A DNA stretch of 64,000 bases from Chitinophagales bacterium (GTDB lineage: Bacteria > Bacteroidota > Bacteroidia > Chitinophagales > UBA2359), in assembly GCA_020636475.1 (NCBI GenBank), contig JACJXU010000001.1, positions 496,001 to 560,000 of the forward strand, given 5' to 3'. Shown here piece after piece: positions 1 through 9,700 of this stretch. The position numbers were made by a program, and so were the translations under genes. The first letter of the stretch is position 1; each line of letters opens with the position of its first letter. The notes under the pieces are model-generated. The model was not told the DNA's origin, ran no database searches, and saw only the letters and a list, made by a program, of their open reading frames with translations.

Positions 1-1175
1 GTAGGGATGGAAAAATAAGGATTTTCAACAAGGGGCTGCAAGCTAAAAGCCCCTTCGCTGCAATAAAAATTATATGCTCCTATGGTATTGGAAATAACAT
101 AACCTATATTAGCCCCGTCGCTTACTTGTAATAGTTCGGCATTTAAGGGTACTGCATTTTCGCTACAGTTGTTACTATTCATATCCAATTGTACCATCCC
201 TGCAATGGTATTATAATTGCCACCGGGTGTAAATGAACAGAAGGTATTTACTTGGCAGTTATTTAATCCGTAGTCTATTGCTTTGTTTTTTACCACTTCT
301 AATTGACTTTCATCACAGCAGATATAACTGAGGTTGGGATTAATAGGAAAATGTAAAGACGTTTGCTCCTTACTTCCATTTTTTATCAATAAACTTGTTA
401 AGTTATTCTGACCACAATTTAAACTTTGTAAATTAGGTGAATTAGAGACATCTAAACTGCTTAAATTATTATTATAACACCACAATTTTTGTAAATTCGG
501 CAAATTAGAGACATTTAAACTGGTTAAATTATTATTATAACACATCAATTCTTGCAAATGCAAATTGTTTAAATTAGAGACATCTAAACTTGTTAAGCTA
601 TTATAATCACAATGCAATTTTTGTAAATTAGGCGAATTAGAGATATCTAAACTGCTTAAATTATTAAGGCCACAATATAAAATTTGCAAATTAGGCGAAT
701 TAGAGATATCTAAACTGCTTAGATTACCAACAGCACAATCTAAAGTTTGCAAATTAGGTAAATTAGAGACATCTAAACTTGTAAAATCATTCCAAGAACA
801 ATCTAAAGTTTGTAAATTAGGTAAATTAGAAACATATAAAGTTGTCAATAAATTATTATTTGTACAAACTAAAGTTTGTAAACTGGGTAAATTAGAGACA
901 TCTAAACTTGTAAAATCATTCCAAGAACAATCTAAAGTTTGCAAATTCACAAAAGAATTAATCCCTGTCAAATCTGAAATCTGCTTATAATACAAATCCA
1001 ACGAATCCACCGCCTCCGCCTCGCTCACTTGTATTTCGCCATCTCCGTTGGTGTCCACAGGAGGATTGTGGTTTAAGAGGGCGTATTTAAACCAAGCATC
1101 AGGTATGTCCACTATTTGGGCGTAAGTGCTTGTAGTGACTAATATTAGTAGCATGAGAAGTAATAGCTGTTTCAT
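1..1175 (-). CDS. Leucine-rich-repeat secreted protein (C-terminus beyond window edge)
   Basis: Reading leftward from an ATG at 1175, an open frame runs off the window at base 1, so the C-terminus is missing. It begins with a signal peptide (MKQLLLLMLLILVTTSTYAQ), then a calcium-binding-like loop (DTNGDGEIQVSEAE, residues about 40-55), then about nine leucine-rich repeats of 20-24 residues with the pattern NLPNLQTLDCSWNDFTSLDV, each carrying a conserved Cys. After the repeats comes a non-LRR region (from about residue 300) resembling the carrier segments of Bacteroidota surface proteins. LRR proteins of this kind are exported and usually bind proteins or glycans; a T9SS sorting domain would be expected in the missing part, but that is inference. 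Function is unassigned beyond the fold. Confidence 0.85.
   Translation of the reverse strand, partial: MKQLLLLMLLILVTTSTYAQIVDIPDAWFKYALLNHNPPVDTNGDGEIQVSEAEAVDSLDLYYKQISDLTGINSFVNLQTLDCSWNDFTSLDVSNLPSLQTLVCTNNNLLTTLYVSNLPNLQTLDCSWNDFTSLDVSNLPNLQTLDCAVGNLSSLDISNSPNLQILYCGLNNLSSLDISNSPNLQKLHCDYNSLTSLDVSNLNNLHLQELMCYNNNLTSLNVSNLPNLQKLWCYNNNLSSLDVSNSPNLQSLNCGQNNLTSLLIKNGSKEQTSLHFPINPNLSYICCDESQLEVVKNKAIDYGLNNCQVNTFCSFTPGGNYNTIAGMVQLDMNSNNCSENAVPLNAELLQVSDGANIGYVISNTIGAYNFYCSEGAFSLQPLVENPYFSIP
757..941 (-). repeat. Near-identical DNA repeats inside the LRR gene
   Basis: Two 56-base stretches, 757-812 and 886-941, appear identical and lie 129 bases (43 codons) apart, so the repeat stays in frame. 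Other LRR units in the same gene are more diverged. The pattern is that of a recent internal duplication or gene conversion between repeat units. Confidence 0.8.
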
Positions 1176-1402
1176 AATGTTAAATTATTTTGTAATAAAA
1201 AACTTCCTAATTCTGTCCAACAAAGAACATATTATGTAAACATATAACATTTTGGGGAATAGTACAAACGTTTTCGATTATTTCACTCATTTTTTTACAA
1301 AATACGGCTACTCTTGTAGTATGTTTTTATCAAATACTTATATTTGGCACAATTATAATAGTAGATAAACTATTGTCGTTTTTTGTATTAAAACGTTTGA
1401 TT

Positions 1403-2116
1403 ATGCAATCCTTAGACAAAAATTGGGTTACTACCGGACTCATTGATTTTGAATATAAGAAATATGTGCTTTTGGCATATTTGCAGTATGTGAGTAAACA
1501 GTTTGATGAAAATAAGCTCTATCCTTTCCTGAGCGATTTGATAGCACATCATCAAAACTTGGTTTTGTTGCAACAATCGCGCGCACAAATGCAGGACAAT
1601 TTTCCCCAAAAATTACAAAAAATAGACGTGGAAAACTTTGCCCTTGCCTACGAAAAAATGCTGGAAGACGAAGCCTTGATGATTGAGTTGATGCAAATTG
1701 TGCATTACGCTATTCCTCGCTTGGAGGAAAATATGCACACAGGAAAGGTCATTTTTGAAAATATAGACCAAAAACTGCAAATAGAACCCATTGGCATTGT
1801 GCCGCTACACAAGCAAACCGGCTATATGTTGCTCCAAAACGGCGAACCTACCAGTGTGTTTGTGTATCGCTACGAAGTAAGTATTTTTGAGCGAGCCAGC
1901 GAACGGTTTCGCGCTATCCACACGCACTTTGTAGAAACGCTGAGTCGCAAACTTACGGAATCGTATGAGTCGTTGAAATGGAATCTGATAAAAACCCACA
2001 AAATGCTCCCCAATCCGGCAACATTTCTCATTTATTCGCCGAAAAAATATCCTTTTCAAGAGAGTTTGCTGCCCGTAGCCAAGCGTTCATTAGTGCGCTA
2101 CCTCGCTACGCTTTAA
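1403..2116 (+). CDS. Conserved hypothetical protein, cytoplasmic
   Basis: A protein of 237 residues with no signal peptide or membrane segment, mostly helical, containing two acidic/charged stretches and a short beta-rich middle (about residues 120-165). I do not recognise a functional domain; it resembles lineage-specific conserved hypotheticals of Bacteroidota. The ATG at 1403 (MQSLDKNW) is preferred to an upstream TTG at 1373, because the ten residues between them look like leader sequence. It ends convergently with gatC, the two stop regions overlapping by about 4 bases. Confidence 0.7.
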   Translation: MQSLDKNWVTTGLIDFEYKKYVLLAYLQYVSKQFDENKLYPFLSDLIAHHQNLVLLQQSRAQMQDNFPQKLQKIDVENFALAYEKMLEDEALMIELMQIVHYAIPRLEENMHTGKVIFENIDQKLQIEPIGIVPLHKQTGYMLLQNGEPTSVFVYRYEVSIFERASERFRAIHTHFVETLSRKLTESYESLKWNLIKTHKMLPNPATFLIYSPKKYPFQESLLPVAKRSLVRYLATL

Positions 2117-2412
2117 TCCTTTTTGTCAATTACTTTGGGTACTTCAAAGTATTGTTCGTTGTGCTGCACGCTGTTTTGCAAACTTTCGGCGCGAGTGTTT
2201 AGTTTTTTTGCCACATCTTCCCGCCACACATTGGTTTCTTCGCTCATAAAACGCAGTGGTGCTGTATCATCTGGCACTTCAAAGGCTTGTATCTGCGCTA
2301 CAAAATCGAGCATTTGCGCCAAATCTTTTTTATAACGCGGGCGTTCTTCTTCGCTAATATTCAGCTTCGCCAAATGTGCCAGTTTATCAATCAACTCATC
2401 TGTTATTTCCAT
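2113..2412 (-). CDS. gatC: Asp-tRNA(Asn)/Glu-tRNA(Gln) amidotransferase subunit C
   Basis: A protein of 99 residues matching GatC, the small subunit of the GatCAB complex that amidates mischarged Glu-tRNA(Gln) and Asp-tRNA(Asn) in the cytoplasm. Visible family features are the N-terminal helix with IDKLAHLAKLNISEEER, a central helix DLAQMLDFVAQIQ, and the C-terminal P..REDV segment with the conserved Arg and Asp. The start is set at MEITDELI (2412); an upstream in-frame Met (2445) would place codons inside a transcription terminator and adds 11 residues unlike the family. gatA and gatB are not in the window, as is usual for Bacteroidota, where gat genes are scattered. Confidence 0.88.
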   Translation of the reverse strand: MEITDELIDKLAHLAKLNISEEERPRYKKDLAQMLDFVAQIQAFEVPDDTAPLRFMSEETNVWREDVAKKLNTRAESLQNSVQHNEQYFEVPKVIDKKD

Positions 2413-2423
2413 AGAAAAATAAA

Positions 2424-2454
2424 AAACCGCCTTTGTATTGTACAAAGACGGTTT
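2424..2454 (-). terminator. Hairpin terminator between the lamin-tail protein gene and gatC
   Basis: A 14-base inverted repeat with one mismatch (2424-2437 against 2441-2454, loop of 3) is followed on the minus strand by a T-rich run that abuts the gatC start. It probably ends transcription from the upstream minus-strand gene. Confidence 0.7.
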
Positions 2455-2474
2455 AAGTTTTTATCCTTAAAAAA

Positions 2475-3536
2475 TTATTCGATTACTAATTTTTGGTAAG
2501 ATTTTTCTTGTTTTTCTCCAATTATTTCTACCATATACACGCCGGAAACCAAGTTTTGCGTATCTATACTGAGTTGCATTTGCTGTTGTCCGTTTTGTTG
2601 CATCACCAACTGACCGTTGTAGGCATAAATATTCACCGCCTGAACAGGTGTTTGTGGACTGTTGATGTGTAATACAGCGCGTTGGCTAAGTGGATTTGGG
2701 TACATTTCCAAACCATTTATGGCAACGTAGTTTAATCCCACTTCATTGCAATCACAAGTATGGCTGCCCAATACGATAAAAGTATTTTTGTCGTAAATAT
2801 CCCATTCATCACCAGTAAAAGTTTGCCCCAAGGCAGCAATAGCATAGCTACCTTTTTTTACGGTATTTTTGCGTTTTAGCGTACGGTCTTTGGTAAGCCA
2901 TTCGCCATCAGGTGTTGCCCAAGTATCACCCGGGTCATCTCCAATTATTCCAATAGCGTCTAAAAGATTGCTGCCATCACTTGCCAAAGTTGTGCCTTTA
3001 ATCAAGGCTACGGCATCGTTTCCATTAAAGTACATCGCATTGTTTATATCATACACAGGACACAAAAAGGCATTGGCTTTGCCTTGCAAATCTAATTCTT
3101 CGTGATACACATCGCCGTAAAGCACTACGCCCGTTGTGTCGTATTGCACACAATAGAGAGTATCATTATCTACAATTTCAGGTAGCCCCGTAAGTTCGTC
3201 AATACAAGGTTCATAACCTTCGTAACCATTCCAAACAGGTGTTTCCAAACCAATACCGTTAGGGTCGCGTTTATCTAATACTACTACATACGTTTCGTAG
3301 GGTTGAAGCATATCGGCAGGTAACTGTACAGCCGTAAGAGAAGTAGAGCCATTGCTAAAACGCCCTACCGAATACTGCGACAAATCGACTGTCGATTGGG
3401 TAGGGTTATAAATTTCTAAGGCACGGTTGTTGCCGTAGCCCTCTACATAACCGGAAATAAAAAGTTCATCACACTGTGCAGCAACATTGCTTATCGCAAA
3501 ACTGCCAATGAGCATACTTAGTAAAATTTTTTTCAT
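2475..3536 (-). CDS. Lamin-tail-domain protein with type A T9SS sorting domain
   Basis: A secreted protein of 353 residues. A signal peptide (MKKILLSMLIGSFAISNVAAQ) is followed by a lamin-tail-like domain (about 22-130; LFISGYVEGYGNNRALEIYN) interrupted and extended by a variable loop with ELDLQGKANAF and NGNDAVALIKG, features common in Bacteroidota LTD proteins. The last 75 residues form a type A T9SS C-terminal sorting domain (MYPNPLSQRAVLHI ... GVYMVEIIG ... YQKLVIE). The protein is therefore predicted to pass the outer membrane through T9SS and be released or anchored to the surface. The catalytic or binding role is unknown; LTDs often accompany nucleases or adhesins, but no enzyme motif is seen here. 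Confidence 0.88.
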   Translation of the reverse strand: MKKILLSMLIGSFAISNVAAQCDELFISGYVEGYGNNRALEIYNPTQSTVDLSQYSVGRFSNGSTSLTAVQLPADMLQPYETYVVVLDKRDPNGIGLETPVWNGYEGYEPCIDELTGLPEIVDNDTLYCVQYDTTGVVLYGDVYHEELDLQGKANAFLCPVYDINNAMYFNGNDAVALIKGTTLASDGSNLLDAIGIIGDDPGDTWATPDGEWLTKDRTLKRKNTVKKGSYAIAALGQTFTGDEWDIYDKNTFIVLGSHTCDCNEVGLNYVAINGLEMYPNPLSQRAVLHINSPQTPVQAVNIYAYNGQLVMQQNGQQQMQLSIDTQNLVSGVYMVEIIGEKQEKSYQKLVIE

Positions 3537-3786
3537 TGTTTAATTAAATTTTATGGATTGAAGCGAAAATTAAAATATTGCTGTAAAATTACAATAAATA
3601 TAGCATTTGAAACTAAATTTGGCAACATGTGCATGTTATTTTTGTGCAAATTTTAACATTTTGCTTATTTTATGAAATAATGCTAATAACTTTGGCGCAG
3701 AATGTCATCTTTTTATTGTCTAATTTAACAAATTAGTCATTTTTTGCTTTTTTAAGCGTTTTATTTTGAATACAATAACTGATAGT

Positions 3787-6700
3787 ATGCAACAAAAAAA
3801 ACTACTTTTTATTATATTTTGCCTCATAACCACTATATTTTCCACTAACGCCCACGCCCAAACCTTAGTCGTGAATGAGGTAACAAATTATCCCAATAGT
3901 TCCAATGTTGATGTAGAACTTTTAGTTAGTTGTCCTGCGGGTTGCAAAGGCGTATTAGATATACGAAACTGGATAGTGGACGATAATAGCGGTATGGGAA
4001 GTACTTGCGGACAGAGCAATACTGGCTTAGCTCCAGGGCACTTGCGCTTTCCGGATGTTGAAGAATATGCCTGCGTTCCTTGTGGCGCATTTATCGTGCT
4101 TACTAATGGAGCATCACAAGATCCTTATGACAGTAATAATGACTTTTTATATCATATTGGCTATGCTGGAATGAATGCAAACCCTACAGTTCCCAATAAT
4201 TCCGCTTGTAACGATTTTGGTACTGCAGCACAAGCCACTTCAAGTGGCTCTGAAGGAATAATAAACTTGAGAAATGCCGGTGATTTAGTACAAGTACGCG
4301 ATAATAATGGCAATTTAATAAATGGTATAAGTTGGGGTGATATTAGTGCAAGTTCCGGCGTACCAAGTGTTTATAATGGCAGTGCAGCTAATCACACCTT
4401 TTATGCAACTACTTGTTCAGGTACAGGATTTATGGATGGGACACCTGTTTCAGACCCACCTGATGTAAATTCCGCAAATACACCCGGCTTACCCAATCCC
4501 GGACAAGAAGGCTGCATCGACCTGATGCGCATAGACGTTTCGCATAGCGACAGTACACTTGCAATGCCTGCCTGCGATGAGACAAGTTTTTCGTTTATGC
4601 ACGATGCTTGCGGCAACTTTGAAACCGACTGGGACTTTGGCGATGGCTCTGCCCCCGAAACCATTACCGGAAGCATTGCCGATGTGTCGCATACGTTTAC
4701 CAGTGAGGGTACATTTTACGTCTTGGCTACTATTCGTTTTCAGCCAAATGATTGTCCGGTAGAGGTTTTGGACACGGTAATGATAGATTTTCCCGACAAA
4801 CCCGAACCGCCAACAATTCCTACGCCTACCCTTTGCTACGACAATGGCAGTTTGTTTGGTGTACTAACTTACCCACAACTCAGCAATTTTCTTCACGAAA
4901 TGCAATGGTTTTATACCAGCACCGATGCAAGTCCTTTTTCAACGGACGAAGAGCCGGATTTAGATGCGAGTATTCTTTCACAAATAAATGCCGGCGGAGC
5001 TTTCCCACAATATGTTAGCTTTTGGGTTGCCGAAAACGATGGCACTTGCGATAGCGAACGCGTAGAGTTTGTTATAACCGTAAATGGTGTATTGGAATAC
5101 ACAGGCGACAATCCTAATTATTTGTGTCAAGCAGATTATACCAATTTAAATCTTACGGCACTGGTAAGCCCGCAAGATGCTACGGTGGTAGAGTTTTGTG
5201 GCAGCAATGCTACGGTAGATGCGAATATCAGTTTAAGCGGAAATACCTATGTGCTTAATGTGGATAATTTAGCCGATGGCACTTATACTATTTCGTATGG
5301 ATTGAGTGGTAGCAACTGCAACGATTGTGGCGGAACTTTTGATGTTGTAATCATTGGTACGCCTGTAATTGACAATCCCGGCACAGTTTGTTTAAGTGAT
5401 GGCAATGTTACTTTTACCGCAACGCCTCCCGGCGGCACGTGGGAAGGCACTGGTGTAGTAGGTGGCGCAAGCAATACTACCGGAATATTTAATCCCAACA
5501 ACTGGCCTCTTAACGCCAGCAACCAGCACGAGGGAACAATAAATTATACTTTCCCTAATGGTTCGGGTTGTTTTGCCACCATAACGGTAATCGCCGAAAC
5601 AGCACCTTCTGTTTCTAATCCGCCTGCCGTATGTAATACTGCCAGTTCGGGAGCGGTAAACTTAAATAGTTTTCTTACACCAAGCGGCAGCGCAGGTACT
5701 TGGGCTTTTGTAAGCGGTCCGCAAAATATTAGCCCCGGCACAGGCAATTCCGTAAGTTTTGATGGCGTGACTGCCGGAAATTATGTATTTTCCTTCACTT
5801 CAAGCGGAGCTTGCGGCGGAAGTCCACTCAACTTAACACAAGTAGTAAACGATTGCGCCTGTCCTACTACTTCCAATCCTTCGGCAATCTGTAGCGATGA
5901 AATCTTAAATTTAGCCGACTACATCAATACAACAGCAAGTGGAACATGGAGTATAAGCAATGGAACGGGTGGAAGCATAAGCGGTACTACCTTTAATCCA
6001 AATGGCAATAGCGGAAATTTTACGGCTACATTTACCCTTACAACAGCCATTCCGGGTTGTAGCAATACGTACGATATTCCTATTACCGTCAATGCCCTTG
6101 CCGATGCCGGAACGGGTGCTAATACTAGCGTTTGTAACGACAGCAATACTGCCATCGACCTTTTTGCGCAGCTAAGTGGCGAAACTACGAGCGGCACTTG
6201 GACAGTCGCGCCTGCCACGGCGGGTTTTAATGCAGCCGGTGGCAGTTTCAATCCAAATGGTGTTGCCGCTAATAATTATGTGTTTACTTATACTGTTACA
6301 GGGGCTTGTGTAAATGGCTCAGGTACTGCTACGGTAAGTATAAATGTGAGTCAAAGTGTAAATGTTACCGCTTCGCCCAATACAGCAACTGTTTGCAATG
6401 CCGGAGCCGGTGCAGGTATTAATTTAAACAATAATCTAAGCACTTCCGTAGCCGGAACTTGGGCAGACACAGATGCTTCCGGTGCTTTACAAAGTGGTAG
6501 CTTATTCGATTTTTCAGGAGTAAATGCAGGGAATTATACCTTTACTTTTACCCCTTCGGTAAATGCGCCTTGTACTGCCACACCTGTTACTGTAGAAGTA
6601 ACGGTGAACGATTGTAGTTGTCCCCTTATTCAATCGACTAATGCCAGTGCTATACAGGTTTGTGAAAATGGCGGAAATGTAACCATCACTATTACGGTAA

Positions 6701-9700
6701 ATACAAGCACAAATTTGGAAAATCTTACTTTAACGGAAAATGGAAACAACATTAATTTAACCCAAAGTGGCACAACTTTCACGGCTACGATAAGCCCGCC
6801 AAGCATTTCCAATTGTAATGTACTGACACAAAATTATGTAGCAAATTTATATTGCACCACCAATCCTGCCGTAGTGGAAGATACAGAAACACTAAGCATA
6901 AGTTTTTATCCGCAACCTACCGGAAATATTAGCTTAGATGCAACGGGCTGCGTGGCAACGCTCAATCCTGATTGCGCTAATTTTAGTGTAAGTGGTGGTG
7001 GCACTACGCAAACTACCAATGTAAATGGAGACAACAGTGCCGTAAGTTTTAGCTTGCAAAACAATGATTTTCCGAGCTGTACAAACACGATAACAAGTAA
7101 TTTTGCTTGTGTTACCGAATTTGAATGTCCTACGGTACAGCCCGCCAGCAATGGATTAGACATTTGCTCTAACACTGTTCCAGATTTGAGTAATGCCAAT
7201 ACCGGATTTTCTATTTTAACCGACCCGGACAATACTGCGGGAAATTTGCTTTGGTTTACCAGTGTGGGACCCGTAACGCCTTATAATAACACTCCTTTTA
7301 TCAATACAAATTGTGACGTTCAACTTGTTACACTGTATGCTTATTTGGAATGTGATAAAGACGGCAACGGAATATTTGACAATTTGAATGGCGATGAATA
7401 TGTGTCGGCAGGCTCGGTAAACATTACCGTTTTTCCGCAGTACAACAGCAATTTAGTATCTGCAACGCCCGGCGATTGCGCACTTCCTACGCTTACTACT
7501 TCTTGTGCCAATTATATAATAACGCCTATTAACGTTCCGACAGAAGTAATTCCCGGCATTACGCCCGGTTTGGCAATTTTTGGTATTACCTATGTAAATG
7601 ACAATCTGACTTGCTTGAATACAACCGAAGAAGTAGCCTACAACTGTCCATCTGTAGATTGTCCTACAATTATCAATGCGATTAATGCTACGGAAAATTA
7701 TTGTTTGATGGGTAGCCCTAATTTTGCGAATATCGAACTCGCAGCAGATTGGGATGACCCCAACGGACAAGTTCCGGCGGGCGATGCTATTGTTTGGTTT
7801 TCTAATGCAGCGTTTTCCGGCGTTCCTTTAGATGAAACAAATTATCAACCCATTTACATAGGCGATAATTGCAGTCCGCAAACAATAACCTTATATGCAG
7901 CTTTGCTGTGCAATAGTGGCAGTCCGGTTCCGGCAGGAACGTTAACCATAACACTTTATCCTGAATTTGACGCTGCCAATATCAGCACAACCGAAGGAAA
8001 TTGTGCGCCACCAAGCATTCAAAGCAACTGTGACAACTATGCCATAACAGCACTTACTGCCGTTCCTGCGGTGGTAAATCCGGGCGATGCGGGTTCTGTT
8101 ACTTGGCAAATTACTTATAGCGGCACAACCGATTGTGATTTTAGCAATATCGAATATGAGGTAAATTATAGTTGTGCTGAGTTAAGTTGTCCTACTATCA
8201 CGAATCTTTCCATTTCGCCCGATGCGGATAATTGTAGTGGCGAAAATGTAATTGCTACCCTAACGTATGACGACCCGCAAAATACTTTTACCAATATAAA
8301 TTGGTTTGATGCACAAGGGAATATTGTAGGCACCGGAACAAGTTTGTCCATTACCGAAACGGTAAATGGTTGTGATGCGCTGGAACTTACTTACACAGCA
8401 AGTATTTATTGTAGCACCAACCCACCCAACTTACCTTCGGATAGCGAAACATTTACCATTACCTACTATCCGCTACCCAGTAGCAATGAAATCAGCTTTA
8501 CGCCAAGCGCAGACGGTTGCAGCATTGAAGCTACGAGTAGTTGCCCGAACTTTAGCATCACTACCACCAATCCGCAAGTTACCGGAACGGACGGAACTTG
8601 GACTGCTAATTTTACCGTACAAAACACCGAAGCCGTAAGCAATGGGGCGAACTGTGTGGTCGATTTTATGGAAAATGGCACTTGTACGTTACCGCAATGT
8701 CCTTTACTAAGCAGCATTAGTCCTGACGGACATATTTGCAGTGGCGATAGTTACAATTTGGCGGCTGTTTTAATCAATACACAAGATTTAGACCACGTAG
8801 AGTGGTTAGATGAAAGTGGTGCTGTAGTTTCAAATGCGAATACTTACCAAGTAAATACTACGACAAGCGGCTGCAATAGCCAAACTGAAACTTATACCTT
8901 CAACGCATATTGCATCACCGATTTGGTAAATCCGACAATTAGTGAAACAGTAAGCGTAACCATTTATCCTGTACCTACCGCCAGCGATGTACAAATTACG
9001 TTGAGCAATAATAATTGTACCGCTACGGCAACGATTACAAACTGTAGCAATATTTTTGCCGTAAGTGCCACCTCTACCAATCCTATTTCTACCAACATAG
9101 ACGGCGATATGTCGGCAGTGAATTTTGAAATTTTCAATACCGAAGCACAAGCAAATGGCATTAATTGCAGCATTGTGGTAAGCGATAATTTTGATTGCAG
9201 TATTCCTGTAAACTGCACCGAAGATGCGAGTTTATTACCTTTTGCTTCCAACGTTTGTTCCAGCATAGGCACGATAGATTTAACTGCCCAAATTGCCGGC
9301 GATATGGGTGGCTTGTGGTACAATGTGACGAATGGCAATCAGCAAATTTTGCTGCCATCATTATATGATGTAAGTACTTTAGCAGCGGGAAATTACAACT
9401 TACAATATGTAGTAGAAGGAAGTAACGGCTGTCCCAATGTTTCGGATAATATTACGCTCACCATCACCAATATTCCGATTATTCTCAATCCGTCACAAAC
9501 CTTGTGTACGGAAGGTGCGGGCGCGCAATTGAATTTGAATACTTTGCTCGGAGCCGGAACACCAACCAATGGAACTTGGGAAACCATAAATCCGGCGTAC
9601 AGTACTTATTTGAATGGCAACGTTTTAGATGTAAACGGCGCAACAGGCATTAGCAGCATTTCGCTTACCTACACCTTGCCCGACAACTGTAACTCCAGCG

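Noticed and set aside
590..1000. CRISPR-like array
   Set aside because: The regular repeats are LRR codons in an open frame with signal peptide; spacers are not unique and repeat length varies by whole codons.
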